This document shows positions 10,255 to 22,722 of a stretch of DNA of 64,000 nt, one piece after another (the first letter of the stretch is position 1; each line of letters opens with the position of its first letter). This DNA comes from Diospyros lotus (taxonomy: Eukaryota; Streptophyta; Magnoliopsida; Ericales; Ebenaceae): positions 25,888,366 through 25,952,365 of the forward strand of contig NC_068351.1 in the NCBI RefSeq assembly GCF_014633365.1, read 5' to 3'. The notes beneath the pieces are model-generated. The model ran no database searches. It saw nothing but the letters and a program-made list of their open reading frames with translations, and was not told where the DNA came from. A program made the translations under genes and the position numbers.

Positions 10255-11410
10255 CCACTAAACCCTCTCAAAGTTTACACCTTACAATACTTAATTCTCC
10301 CCTAGTTTTATTTTTGATCAAAAACTTTCTTTGACATCATATTTCACCCTAAAAAATTAGATTTACATGCCAGGAATAAAATAACCATAATGCCCAATTA
10401 ATCTTAAACAATTACACACAATTATATTATTATAAATCAATTAAAAATAAAAATATCAAACTTACATTTAAGTGAAGGAAAGTGGCACCAATTTATAATG
10501 TGAGAGTACAAAATAGAGAAAAAAAAAGAAAAAAAAAAGTAAGCCTATAAAAATTATGTTATTTTATTTTTGTTATTTCATTCATAAAAAGTTTCTTTTA
10601 GCTTATTTGCTCAACTTTTTGTTTTCAATTTTATTATTTTGAAAATTGAAAATAGAAAATAGTATTATTTGATTGTTTGTTTTCGTTTTAAAAAAAATTG
10701 AAAAGATTTTAAAAATTAATGGAAATAATAGATGAGTACTTTTAAATATTATGATTGCTTAAAACACACTTTGTCGTTATAAAACAGTTTATAGTAATTT
10801 TTGGTTATACTTGTGTTCAAGAAACAAAGTAATGTTAAACTTTTGAAATTAAAAGCATAAATATAGTATTTGAAAATTCAATCACAAATTGTATTTGTTG
10901 ACCTCAAAAAGAATAAGAAAATCCAAAGAATTATATGTTTGAAAATTCACACAAAAACTATATTATTAAAAAAAGCTAAGAAAATTTAATTAAAAATTCA
11001 AGTTTTTAGAAATTAATTTTTTTCTACGATTCAAAAATAAATTGGAGACTAATTTGCTTATGTGATTAAAAAATAAGTTGGATTTCACAAAGGCTATGGG
11101 TTGATGGGTTTTTTTACTTTTTTAAGATAAATTGAAATTTTGTTTTGTTTTTAGACGCTGATAAGAGTCAGTGGTTATATTTTTTTTTATTTTCCCTTTC
11201 AAATTATCAATTATCGCTATTTTCCTCTACTTATAAGCAAGTTTGGTATTTTTATTTTTAATTAATTTATAATAATATAATTGTATGGAACTGTTAAGAT
11301 TAATTAGGATATTGTGGTTGTTTTTTAACCAGAAAATAATATCCACAGGGGGTTCTCAGCCAAAAATAAAAATATAAAGGGGTTAAATTTATTAAATTAT
11401 AAATTTTAAA
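10255..11410. mobile_element. Long-inverted-repeat element, copy 1
   Basis: The left arm (about 10270-10500) and right arm (about 11215-11400) are inverted copies of one another. For example CTTACATTTAAGTGAAGG...GTGGC on the left is mirrored by CCTCTACTTATAAGCAAG on the right, as is a TAATATAATTGT / ACAATTATATTA pair. The arms are about 180-240 bp, AT-rich and diverged. The interior has no gene. Long arms suggest a MULE-like or foldback non-autonomous element. The target duplication could not be fixed by eye. Confidence 0.6.
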
Positions 11411-11639
11411 ACAGTTTAATAAACTTTTATTAAAATATATTTATAAAGACAGTAATAATTAATAAATGAATTTTTATGTTAATAATTATTCGCTGGATTG
11501 GAGATAATGACTGGTAGAATTCTTGGAGGAATTGTTTGGAACGTAAATTCTTTTTAAGTTAAAATTAATCTGCCTGGGAAAAGAGGTTCTTTTATGTTCT
11601 AAATTAATTGCTCTTCGGGAATCTAAACTCATTATTATA

Positions 11640-13075
11640 TTTAGGCTATAATTTTTTAAATTTTATAATTTAGATACTTAATTTTTTTATAATTTTATTT
11701 TTAACTAAAAATTCTTTTGATGTCAATTTTTTACCCGAAAAATTAGATTTTCAAAATGAAAAATAAAACCATCACAGTGTTTCTATGAGTCTTAAAGAAT
11801 GACACACGATTTTGTTATTATCAATCAATTCAAAATTAAAATATTAAATTTATTTTTAAGATAGTGTTTGTTAATCAAAATATGGATTAAAAAAATAAGA
11901 TATAAAAAGTACTTCTCACAAAAATATTTTTTATTGTATTTGTTAAATTTATTTGTCAATTTTTAGAAAATAAATCACGTGACTTTTTATTTAAGATTTT
12001 TTAGATAAATTTATCTCTCCCCTTTCTGTACCTTACAAATAAGAAAAAATAACCCATATGTCCCTTAATATATTCTAAAATATTTAATAAATAATCTAAT
12101 AAAAATTTTGAAATCCTTCACATTTCTATCTTGACTATTACATGTCTTAGAAGAGCATTCCAAATTTATTTTGTTGATTTTAACAAACGTTACGTTACAT
12201 AAGTGGTAAAAAGTGAGTACAAATGATAATTTGAAAGAGAAAGATAGAGAAAAAAATGAAAAATATAACTGTATTAAATTATATTATTTTATTTTTATTT
12301 TTTCTTCCATAGAAAATTTCTTAAAACTCGTTTGATTGAATTTTTTTTTTGAATTTTATTATTTGGGAAATATGTAGAAAGTAATATTATTTGATTGCTT
12401 GTTTTCACTTTCAAAGTTTTTGAAGAAATAATAGAAAAAGTAGATCAGTACAAAGTATATGAAAAATTAAATTTTAAATATTATGATTGCTTAAAAAAAA
12501 ACTTGTTCCCAAGAATTTATGGCAATTTTTTGTCATAGTTGTTTCCAAGAAGCAAATAATTTTTAACTTTTAAAGTTTGAAGTATAAATATAATGTTTCA
12601 AAATTCAATTAAAAATCGTATTTACAAATAAAAAGAACAAAAAATCCAATTCTTTTGTGATTATTTTGCTCTCATGATTCAAGAATAAATTGAAAACTAA
12701 TTTACTTTTGTTATTCAAAGAAGAATTACGTTTTCGTTAGACTATGAATTAATTAGTTTTTGCACTTCTTTGAAGATAAATTGGGATTTTGTTTAGGCTT
12801 AGGAATTGAGTAAGGTTATACGGATACATTTTCTCAATTGTCCCTCTCGAAATCATCAAGTGGCGTCACTTTCCTGCACTTAAGGGCAAGTTTCATATTC
12901 GCTATTTTAATTAATTTATAATAATAGAATTGTGAGTAATTGTGTAAGATTAATTATGACATTGTGATTATTTTTTTTTAGCATATACAAATAATTTTTA
13001 TAAAAAAAATAACATTAAAAGAGTTATCAGTCAAAAATAAAATTCTAGAAGAATTAAGCATCACAAATTAAGAGG
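11640..13075. mobile_element. Long-inverted-repeat element, copy 2, direct tandem of copy 1
   Basis: It is collinear with copy 1 in the same orientation. Shared blocks include AAATATTATGATTGCTTAAA (near 10742 and 12477), TAGTATTATTTGATTG-type words (near 10655 and 12383) and AATTAATTTATAATAATA (near 11260 and 12908). It has the same inverted arms at its ends (left about 11665-11880, right about 12850-13065). The two copies are separated by about 230 bp. Either a local transposition or an old tandem duplication explains them. Confidence 0.6.
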
Positions 13076-13664
13076 TAACCATGGCATGCCAAATTAAAGA
13101 CCATATGCCATACAAAACGAAATCATACCATAGGGCGTTTAGAAACATATACCTCACTAGCAATTTCGTGTCGGTGAAGAGATTGAAAGTCCTCCCGTAA
13201 TAGCAACCTTTGCTAACTGGATAGCTCCCAAACGGCTCATCGGATGACTAATCCGACCCTTGAAAGCACGAGGCCTCTAGTTGGTCTATGCTCCAAGAAG
13301 TGGATGAGTCTTTTAATTTAGCCTATGTGCTAGCCAAGCTAAGCTAAATGCAAGAGATGAAAACTTTTGAGTTCAGATGGATTATTTCAAAAACCAATGT
13401 GGACTATCTATATGGTTGGATTGCTACTTTAGCAATGGAGGAACCAATGGAATAAAAATGGAGCAAGGGAGGAGGATTTCAAGGCTCTAGAATGGAGACG
13501 AAAGCAACATCCGAGAGAGAAGGCTAGAAAAATTAGCGAGCAATAAAATCCCTTTGCATTCTTCATTTCATTCTATTAAATATTAAGCCCTAAAACCTTA
13601 ACGCTCGCAAATTTGGACAAATGACTAGGAGTGAAAGAGAGGAGACAAGGCTGGAGAGGAGAGG
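13076..13664. other. Intergenic/intron sequence, unassigned
   Basis: This contains TAGGGCGTTTAGAAACATATACC-like sequence that may be a decayed LTR end, but no partner was found. The start ATG...AGGAGTGAAAG frame at 13621 is not supported as a gene. Confidence 0.35.
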
Positions 13665-14878
13665 TGTAGCACCCCCAAATGCTAAAATAATTAATAAGAG
13701 AAAACCCATACCAAAAATAATAATTAGATCTCATAAACTGGAAATAAAATTGTTAAATTATGCCACATCTCAAGGCAAGAGAAACTCAACCAACAAAATG
13801 TAAACTTAAATGAAATATCTCTCAATGCTAAAATTAAAATATATGACAATCTCTAAACTAGTCAACCATGACCCAGAAATCTTATAGGCATCGAGTAGCC
13901 TCCACATACACACTGCTAGCGTCCCCCATTGCTACTACTAGGACCCGCCTCAAGAGCTACCTCGCTATGACTTAGAATGGTGAAGAGTACAAGGTGAGTC
14001 ACAAGACTCAGCAAGTAATAAGCAATGAAAAAAAATTTAAAGATGAAACAAAAAAAAGTCGAACCCATCGAGATTGACTCATCTCACAACTCATAGATAA
14101 CCGATCATAAATTGACAGATAACTTATCTCAATTTGAGGGAATTAATATATTAGAATATCTTGTATGGTTGCGTAGGTTCTCATATAGATGTGGAATAAA
14201 TTATCATCACTCATGCAGGTATGTATGCAAAACTGGCCAAGGCCCATATATATAAGAAGAAGTCTCATACCTGCCCGTTGCTGAACTTGCAACCATAACC
14301 AGCAAACAAATACTCACTAGGGTCAAACACCCCTACTCCATATCTAGGAGCGAACAGAAAAGAATTATCATCTCAATAGTATTACTAGGGCTGTCGCCCC
14401 TCGCTACCGATAGTGGGTAATCTCAAAAGAACTGAGCTCATGGGATCCCTTCGCGAACTAAGCCGCCTTAAATGCCAAATGTTCAAATATGTGCTAGCAC
14501 ACATATGAAGTGCTCTAAGTAATCTGATGCTCCATGCTCATACAACATGAATGCACATAAACTCAAATAATCTCAAGTAAATGCATGTGTCATATTTCTC
14601 ACTTGTCTCAATAACATAATTATCTTAATTGGAGTAATGGATCCAATAGTATTTAATTTAATTAAATCTCAATGATATATAATTAATCTCAAGTCTTATG
14701 ACATTAAGGATAAGCTAGATGTATAAAACTTACTTAGAAATTATTTATGAACTACAAGTGTTCATTAAATCTCATTAAACTTTATTAATAACAATTTTAA
14801 ATTTAATTTTAAAATTTGTTAAGAAGGAATAATTAAATTATAACTAAAATAATTAAATTAATTGAAATCAAATTCGGT

Positions 14879-14972
14879 GCTACAGTACTAGCGCTACAGT
14901 GCAATCGCTATAGTAATAGTGCTACAATGCAATCGCTACAGTAATAGCGCTACAGTGCAATTGCTACAATGC
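14879..14972. repeat. 28-bp tandem repeat in the LTR
   Basis: Three near-identical 28-bp units start at 14893, 14921 and 14949, each beginning GCTACARTGCAATYGCTA, with a partial copy before them. They lie inside the Gypsy LTR. Confidence 0.75.
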
Positions 14973-15027
14973 CTTGCTTATTATTTGAAGTTCCTTACGA
15001 AGAACACGTCTCTGCAATTCCAGCCAC

Positions 15028-15056
15028 CTATATATATATATATATATATATATATG
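15028..15056. repeat. TA microsatellite
   Basis: An uninterrupted (TA)n run of about 14 units ends in TATGCATATA. It is internal to the LTR at 13665. Confidence 0.8.
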
Positions 15057-16060
15057 CATATAACTTCACCTGTAACGGCTGCACCACTCAAAATAACACT
15101 CGGGGATGATCAAACCCAATAGCAAATGATGAGTTATGGGATCAAACAAGGATAGATTGAATCACAGGTCATGCCTACTTGGAATAATGCACTCTCTGCA
15201 ACTGACCATGTGCTTATATATATAGATATATATATCAATCAACTCACTATAAGTTACACCATTCCGAAAGAAAGTTTTAGGAGAAGAATCCCAAACGATA
15301 AAGAATAAATCATGACTTCGCTCAATGCTAAAAATTCAAGAATCATCAAGATTTAACCCATAGCCAATCCTCTGCAAAATATTACTCCACTGTTACGCAT
15401 GAACATAAGCACATATAAATATATATTGCTCAACTTACAGAGCCCTCAAGAATAGAAAAATATGATAGAAGCGTCATACGAATTTCCAAAGACCCTCTGT
15501 ATATTAAGAACATGCATGAACAATCCTTTGCACCACAAAATAAAAGAATGGAAGGGTTCATATAAACCCCAGAGAAGAACCACAGAGGATCTTGCGTAAC
15601 ATAATGAAAGGAAGATGGAGAAACTTGCCTATAAAATCAAAAAGCTGCTACAATAACTCTCTACGTTGATTCCTTAGAGCTTTCCCTCAAAAACTCTCCT
15701 TTTACAATAACTCCTTCTCTGCTACTAGCCTTTTCCCCTTGTTTCAACTGCGGCGTGAGTAAATCTAAAGTTAACAACCATATATATAAGGAAACCTTGG
15801 ACACCCAAAGACCTAAACCTCACGCCGATAGGATTTTTAAATCCTTCATATTGCAAATTAATTTCTCCTTATTATTCTCATTTAAATATTAGGCCATATT
15901 TCCCATATATCCAAACTCCACCTAATTACATAACTCCCAAAATTACAATAATGCCATTCCTAATAAATTATTATTTCTTAAATCCAAAAATAACTCCATA
16001 TTTATTTATTTGGCCATCATCACATAATCCAAAATTTTAAAATTCATAATTAAATTCTAA

Positions 16061-16405
16061 TAAATTCTAGGCCCCTTAACGAGTCACTATAAGAGGCGTG
16101 CCCCAGGCATGCCGTCCTTTCGTTGTCCTTTCCCTCCACACATCCCATGAAATTCGTTGTAGAAATGATAAAGAAATCGTGTCAAATCGCGACTCTCACT
16201 ATTGGAAATGGTCCATAGTTTGCAAGAAACAGTCGATCGATTCGCATTGAATCGGTAAGGATCGGTCGACTGGTTCTTAACTTGTCAACCGGTTCAGCAT
16301 GATCCAGTTGACCGCCTCCAAGGCTAGTCGACCGGTTGCGTTCCTTCATTCCCAATTTCCACAAATCGCATCTAAGCTCGCTATTAACTTTTAATGGCTC
16401 TTTCA
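16061..16405. other. LTR-like segment with repeated TCGACCGGTT words
   Basis: Between 16240 and 16345 the words GTCGACTGGTT, GTCAACCGGTT, AGTTGACC and GTCGACCGGTT recur about every 25-35 bp. It may belong to the LTR on either side; no boundary was resolved. Confidence 0.35.
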
Positions 16406-17658
16406 CTATCTCATAATGAAAACAATGCTCTTATTAACTCTTAGTGGCATGCTTATCAACTATTGATAATTGTTTCAATTAATTTAAACTCGATCTATTT
16501 ACTCTGAACGGTGTAATTAATCATTATTATTGATGATTATAGCTTTTATCCTTTAGTTAACTACTATACTCAGATATGTGTGTGACCTTCTAGGTTCACC
16601 ACTAAGGAGCAACAGGGTCATGTCAAACTCTTTGATGTTGACTAAATACTTTGTTCTATAATGAGGATCTCTCAATCTCTCCGATGTACCTCAAAAGATC
16701 CTGAGTGACCTAGCATTATGTTAGGGCGATCATACTAGTAATGAAGTCATACTTCAAAGAGAACCTAATTGGGCTTTCGATTCCCATGTAATATAATCCC
16801 TCCATCGATTAACATTCCAATCGAATAAGAGTCATGGATTCATCAAACTTACTAACTCAATAGCTATGCTAATATCTAGCGTGGTGTGATCGAAATGACA
16901 CGTCGAAACTCTTTTCGACATTGGAACACCTTTCCAATCATGTGCACCTTGGCCAGAGGTTTATATAATCACAATCACCACTGATCGCATAAGATGTTGA
17001 CCTCACGCGCGGAGGTCAATGGATCCCATTAGCAATCACATGCCTCCATACGTTACTGGAAAAAGACCACACAGTTTATCTCCCATCGTGGATATCGAGT
17101 GGTTCTTAGCAATGACAAATCTCAGCCACCAACATACAAGACAATTGTGTTTTCTCTGGTCTAAGGATCAGTAATGCAATCGAAACTAGTGACAGATCAT
17201 AGATCCTCTTAGCCATGTGATTTATCACTTGTGTCACATCTAGTAGATTTTCAACTAACATCTATCCACGTGTCTACTATATTCATTTCATAGATTATGG
17301 CATGCGACTTGCTATCTTTTATCATTAGTATCTCATACTAATCAAATGTAACAATCTAGATGTCAGTCCGTAATTGATTAATCATAGCTCTCTTATGAGA
17401 AATCTAAGTATTAAGAATCACTTTAAGAAATCCTTAATCAAAAAGTTCTTGTCACATATTCTTAACACTTAAGAATAATATATTTATCAAGAAATCTAAG
17501 AGTTCATTCATATAATTAGATTAAAGAGGTGTGAATGAAGATATGACCTTAAAATATGAAAATATATTTTATTATATTTGTAAGATTTATATCATTAATC
17601 CCATAATATAACTGTTATATGTTATCTAAATCCAATATTAAGGATGCTAAGACTAACA
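16406..17658 (-). mobile_element. Copia-type LTR, antisense, probably solo
   Basis: On the minus strand it starts TGTTAGTCTTAGC at 17658, and its first ~110 bases match the stub at 1247-1354. The interior has no gene. ATAAT occurs on both sides (near 16415 and 17658), but the left boundary is not certain. No gag-pol lies next to it. Confidence 0.5.
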
Positions 17659-18206
17659 TAATCACAACAATGTGTAGTCTCTAGTGATTGTGTTTCTTCA
17701 TAGCGGTAGTATCTCACTTATTGGTGGCCTAGGCTTCTTCATATCTCCTACTAGATTGCAACAGCCAACAGTCTCTTTCTAGGCAATTGGGTCTCTCCAA
17801 CTTATGCCTCCCTAGGCGGTGATGGAGATTCAACAATGGTTGATGACAACTCTAGCACAACTTGTGGTGTTCTATAATGACATCAATAGGTGGTGCTTCT
17901 ACCTTAGATTTGATCGGCTTTTCCAATGACAATGGTGGTCGAACTCCTCCTCCCTTAACAATGACCGGTGACTCATGGTAGTAGAAAAACGATGATCGGT
18001 GGGTGGATGACGACTCAACTTCAAAATCAACGAGGGACCATGGTAGTCCTATGTAAATTGAATCGAACATATCTCTCTCATTCTCATCCCCCCCCCCATT
18101 TTTTTTTTAATTTTCTACAATTTTTTCCCACACAGGGATTTATGATAAATCAATGGCAATCTCACAAACAAACCCAACCAAGCTAGAGTTCTAATACCAC
18201 TTATTA
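17659..18206 (-). other. Untranslated leader remnant with a primer-binding-like site
   Basis: The minus strand just inside the LTR fragment at 18207 reads GTGGTATTAGAACTCTA (about 18188-18204). This is close to the initiator-Met tRNA primer site TGGTATCAGAGC. The segment therefore looks like the 5' internal leader of a Copia element whose body is missing. No protein is recognised. Confidence 0.4.
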
Positions 18207-18380
18207 GGATCAAATCGAGTAAATCAAGAACATGAACACAAAAATCAATGAGAAGATAACGATATAGAAAATTAAGATGGTTGGACTCAAAAGCCTATAT
18301 CTACAATCCCACCATAAAGGGGATAATCCATTAGTTAAAGCATCCATTAGTTAAAGCAAATAGACTAACCATACAACATC
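18207..18380 (-). mobile_element. Copia-like LTR, 3' part, interrupted by the next element
   Basis: This LTR is split by the full-length Copia element at 18381-24320, whose ACATC duplication occurs at its inner edges. Its other part is 24326-24642. The primer-like site at 18188-18204 lies directly outside, so this is the 5' LTR of an antisense element. Combined LTR length is about 490 bp. Confidence 0.5.
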
Positions 18381-19180
18381 TGTTGTGAATCGATACACAA
18401 ACCTTAGGGTATTTCCAAATATGTTTCAATCACAGACTCACGATGAACAGAAGACAGGAAACCTAACAATCATTCATGCATAAACAGAATGAAAACAGAA
18501 ACGAAAAGCGAAAGCAGACAATTTTTTTTTACCATGGTTCACCCAAAATAGGATTACATCCACGTTGAGCTCCGATATGGAGAGCTCACTGCACTAATGA
18601 TCGAATCAAAGAATACACCCTCAGAAATCCTCTCAATCTCTCTGTACATACAGTGGTTCGAGAAACAAAACTTGCCCAATAATCACTTAATACAGATTAA
18701 GAGGCAAAACCCTATCGAACCATATAACTTAACAAGCTATACAATCATTTACAGAGAATGAAAAGGAAAAACGAGAAGCAAACCAGAAACCCTAGGTTAG
18801 AGACGAAGGCTCTCCCTCTTCTCAAACCCTATTTTCTCTTTCTTTGATAATTTTGTCTCTTTCGTCTTAAACGTTTGATCAGTCCATATCCCGAGGGGGA
18901 GATAAATAGCGACGATGGAAGGCTGGGATCAAGCCTCATAAAGTGCAGATGAAGGGCTGGGATCAGATCGTGCAAGCACGATAAATATTCCAACAGAAAA
19001 GGAAAACGGACAAGAGAGATTGAGCAGGTAAGATAAAAGGCAACCGGGCACCATCAAAGAGCAGCTAATGGTTGCCACGTGCTGCCATCCAACAGCTGCC
19101 AGATGGCAGGTTGTGGTTACTGCACATGGCCCTCCAACAGCTTACTCCTAACGACATCGTTTGGAGCTTCACGGCCAACA
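18381..19180 (-). repeat. Copia element 3' LTR
   Basis: This 800-bp LTR runs TGTTGTGAATC...CGGCCAACA on the plus strand. It aligns end to end with 23521-24320. The main differences are in the first ~200 bp, around a T-run at 18521-18530. Confidence 0.92.
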
Positions 19181-19193
19181 ATCTCCACCTTGA
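19181..19193 (-). other. Copia polypurine tract
   Basis: The minus strand reads AAGGTGGAGAT immediately before the LTR start TGTTGGCC. This is the usual plus-strand primer of a Copia element. Confidence 0.8.
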
Positions 19194-19276
19194 AGCCTAA
19201 ACAGAAAGTGATTATGAAATTCTAACAAAAGTGCAGCATGCTACAATCCTTACCTTCATCGATCTGGTTAATTAGA

Positions 19277-20500
19277 TCAACCAATTCCCATGTGCAGCAA
19301 GTTCAAGCAATGCTTGAACTTGGTTGCTGTTAGAACTTTTGTTCCCATGTCAGCTGGGTTATCTTCTGTAGGCACCTTCAAAATACTCATAGTGCCATTA
19401 GCTATTAAATCTCTAACATAGTGATACTTTACTTCCACATGCTTGGTCCGTTCATGGTATACCAGATTCTTGGATAGGTGAATGGCACTTTGACTGTATG
19501 AGAGAACTACCACTTTGCTTTGGAGCAAGTGGATCTCCTTGATTAATCCTTGAAGCCATACAGCTTCCTTGAAGGCATCAGTCACAGCAACATATTCAGC
19601 CTCGGTGGTGGACAAAGCCACCAGAGGTTGAAGTTTGAATTTCCAATTGATACAGTTTCCACCTAAGGTGAAAAAGCATGCAGTTGTTGACTTCCTTGAA
19701 TCCCTATCACCTGCAAAGTCAGAATCTACAAATCCCACAAGATCAAGAGTATCAAATCTCCTTTTATAGCATAGGCCAATGTCTATAGATCCATTAATAT
19801 ACCTTAACATATATTTCAATGCATCCCAATGAGGTTTCCCCTGATTTGACATATATCTACTAAGCATAGATATTGAATATGCAAGGTCTGGCCTAGTACT
19901 AATCATTGAATACATAACAGTTCCGATAGCATTAGCATAGGGGATCTTTTCCATTTTAATTAATTCTGAACTAGATGTGGGACATTGAGATTTAGATAAA
20001 GCGAAGTGACCAGCTAAGGGAACTCCTACAGTTTTACAATTTTGCATACCAAATCTTTGAACAGCCTTAATAAGATAGTCATGTTGATGAATTTTCAAGG
20101 TTGATTTACTTCTTTCTCTCTCTATTGTCATTCCTAGAATTTTCCTAGCAGGTCCTAGGTCCTTCATATCAAAATTAGTGTTTAACATTGACTTTAATTC
20201 ACTAATTTTTTCTTTGGACTTACTAATTATCAGGATATCATCTACATACAATAGTAGATAAACAAGAATGCCAGAGATAATGAAGTAAAAACAGTTATCA
20301 TATTGACTTCTTTGAAAACCAATCCTTAGTATAAAGCTATCAAACTTTTTATACCATTGTCTTGGGGATTGTTTTAATCCATACAAAGATTTTTTCAGTA
20401 AGCATACATGTTTAGGATGTGTTTTTATCAATATAACCAGTTGGCTGAACCATATAAATACATTCATCAAGATCACCATGCAGGAAAGCTGTTTTAACAT
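19277..20500 (-). pseudogene. Copia reverse transcriptase (C-terminal half) and RNase H
   Basis: This 407-codon minus-strand frame makes cDNA from the element's RNA. Motifs in order: KKSLYGLKQSPRQWY, the catalytic YVDDILI, the KFKLQPLVALSTTEAEY RNase H block, TKHVEVKYHYVRD, and a final PADMGTK. A catalytic Asp of RNase H is visible in LVGFVDSDFAGD. The N-terminal third of the transcriptase is in another frame at 20412-20888, so a frame change near 20430-20490 separates them. The first residues of this frame are out-of-frame sequence. The remaining domains look well preserved, consistent with recent activity before inactivation. Confidence 0.92.
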
Positions 20501-20888
20501 CTAATTGTTCTAATTTTAAATCAAATTGAACAACAACAACAGCAGCAAGCATCATGCGAATGGTCTTAAATTTTACTACTGGTGAGAAAATTTCATTGTA
20601 GTCTATACCTTCCCTTTGTGTAAAACCCTTAGCAACTAATCTTGATTTATATCTAAGGGGGTCATTGGTAGACATACCTTCATTTAATTTGAACAGCCAT
20701 TTGCACTGGATCAATTTCTGTTTTTGTGGTTTCTGGACAAATTTCCAGGTACCATTTACCTTAAGGGAGTTCATTTCCTCATCCATGGCTTGACGCCATT
20801 TAACACAGTCTTTGAAGCTAATAGCTTCCTCATATGAGGTTGGCTCACTACTCTTCAATTCATTTCCAGCAATTAAAGCACAGTACAC
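20412..20888 (-). pseudogene. Copia reverse transcriptase, N-terminal part
   Basis: 158 codons contain [35 protein letters not shown] and [14 protein letters not shown], conserved blocks at the start of Copia RVT_2 domains. [10 protein letters not shown] carries the first catalytic Asp. The frame runs out at the frameshift into the next segment. It belongs to the same polyprotein as 19277-20500. Confidence 0.92.
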
Positions 20889-20937
20889 TAGGTCAGAGTA
20901 AGCATACCTTGCAGGGGGTCAAGAAACCCTTATGCTC

Positions 20938-21393
20938 CTATCGCGGGTTAATTGGTAGCCACTGAGATCTTGGGGGTAAGCTATGATGCTCCACCTCAAT
21001 CTCAGGTTCATTCTTTTGTTCCTCTTGATCATCATCATGATCAGAGGTGTTTTCATCATGGGCTATAGGTAAGGTATCATTTGGCTGATTTTGCTCTGGT
21101 GAGGCTGGAGCAGCTGGCAGGTCATTACTTCCTGCTGGTTGCTCCACCTCAATTTGAGACCCCCCTAACATAACAAAATCATCTAGGTTTTGCTGAAAGT
21201 TTGATTCTTTTAGGTTGTTGGTCTTACAAGGGAAAACATTTTCATTAAAGATAACATCTCTACTGATTATGATTTTGACTCCAACAGATTCCTTATCCCA
21301 TAACCTATATCCCTTGGTACCCAACAAGCACACATTTGATGGACCTAGGTTCAAGTTTACCTTCTGACTTATGAGAATAGGCTTCACAGCCAA
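20938..21393 (-). pseudogene. Copia integrase C-terminal/linker segment
   Basis: 151 codons. KGYRLWDKESVGVKIIISRDVIFNE is the conserved block after the Copia integrase core. An acidic, low-complexity linker (DHDDDQEEQ) leads toward the transcriptase. It overlaps the integrase frame, which shows a frameshift near 21330. The frame stops before the transcriptase part. Confidence 0.88.
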
Positions 21394-21967
21394 ATACTCT
21401 TAAGTAATTTAAATTTAGCTTCCTACTAGTCCAATTTTCCTCAAGGCATTTAAAATTTAAAACAGTAGAAGGACTTCTGTTCACTAAATGGGCTGCAGTA
21501 GATAGATCCTCACCCCAAAATGACTTAGACATGTTAGATGTGAAAAGTAGGCACCTAACCTTTTCAAGTAAGGTTCTATTCATTCGTTCAGCTACCCCAT
21601 TTTGTTGGGGAGTGTTCCTAACTGTTCTATGTCTAAGTATGCCATGGTCATTACAGAAAGTGTCAAAGGCTCTACTGCAGAACTCAAGGCCATTGTCAGT
21701 CCTAAGGGTTTTGATTTTCCTATCTATTTGGTTTTCTACCATTGTTTTCCAGGTTTTAAACTTCTCTAGGGTTTGATCTTTTGATTTTAATAGAAAAACC
21801 CATACCTTTCGAGTAAAATCATCCACAATAGATAGAAAATACCTGTTACCACTAAAAGTAGGGACCTGGGAAGGCCCCCATAGGTTAGCATGAAGATATT
21901 CCAGGCATGCTTTCGCCAGGTGAGTTCCCTTATGTAAACTCAGCCTGTGTTGCTTCCTAGAACACAT
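21305..21967 (-). pseudogene. Copia integrase core
   Basis: 220 codons. The DDE catalytic residues appear in SIVDDFTRKVW, TDNGLEFCS and AERMNRTLLEKVRCLL, with HTVRNTPQQNG-like sequence before the Glu, and LRVFGCEAYSH follows. Integrase inserts the cDNA copy. A frameshift near 21955 separates it from the upstream GAG-pre-integrase part, and another near 21330 from the downstream part. All catalytic positions look intact. Confidence 0.92.
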
Positions 21968-22722
21968 GGTTCACAAAAGTCGAGGGACCCAACAGGCACT
22001 GTTCCAAGGTAGCACTGGTTTGACAGTGCCTGAAGACCTTTCAGGCTCATATGGCTAAGTCTCAGGTGCCATAGATCTGTCTTATCAGTATTAGCTATGT
22101 AGGCAGAATGCATGTTAACAAGGGAAGAGTAACAACCATTTAAAATGTACAAGCCATTTTTCTTAGTACCAGACAAAATTAGATTATCATCTTTAAAAAC
22201 ATGCAGGAAACCATTTTCAGCTCTATATGAATAGCCTAACTCATCAAGTGTGCCAAGAGATATTAGATTTCTTTTTAATCCTGGTACATACCTTACATCA
22301 GTTAAAATTTTGATTTTATTGTCATGCAATTTTAAAGATATGCTACCTATTCCTTGGACACTACATAACTGATTATTACCCATGTATACAATACCAATTT
22401 CCCTCTGATTAAAATTTTGAAACCATTTTCTATTTGGGCACATATGAAAAGAGTAACCATAATCCATTGCCCATTCATGTTCAGCAGATAAACAAGAGAC
22501 ATTAAGTACTTCAGCTAAACAGTTAGAGGTTCCTGCATTTACATTTGTATTTCCCCCCTGTTTTTGTTTCTTAATATAATCATAGCAATACTTCTTAATG
22601 TGACCCTCTTTTCCACAGTGATACCACTTCCATTTTTGTTTACCCTTCTTGTCCTTTTTTCTTTCCTTTTTGCCCTGACCCATTAGTGTGATCATTGTTA
22701 CTGGTAAAAGATTTTTTCTCAA
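21940..22722 (-). pseudogene. Copia zinc knuckle and GAG-pre-integrase domain
   Basis: 260 codons. The CCHC zinc knuckle reads WYHCGKEGHIKKYCYDY, with a normal Cys at the first position hidden as Tyr-His-Cys: only three of the four C-x2-C-x4-H-x4-C ligands are seen (the first Cys is Tyr). The protease region follows: the place of the usual DSGA motif reads AMDYGYSFHMC, so the protease Asp is kept but the motif is changed. DLWHLRLSHMSLKGLQ is the GAG-pre-integrase zinc-binding block. A frameshift near 22670 separates it from gag. Confidence 0.85.

Larger units (their letters stand above)
13665..16060 (-). mobile_element. Gypsy-type LTR, antisense, right end uncertain
   Basis: It begins TGTAGCACCCCC, a close variant of the TGTAACACCCC ends seen elsewhere here, and shares the hairpin TGAGTC-ACAA-GACTCA at 13995-14010 with other Gypsy LTRs. 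A minus-strand TATA-like stretch (TTATATATATGG) lies at about 15778-15790, with pyrimidine-rich plus-strand sequence to its left, the arrangement found in the other LTRs. No internal domain is adjacent. The right end is not clear; AGAGG at 13660-13664 and 16091-16095 could be a coincidental or real duplication. Confidence 0.5.
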
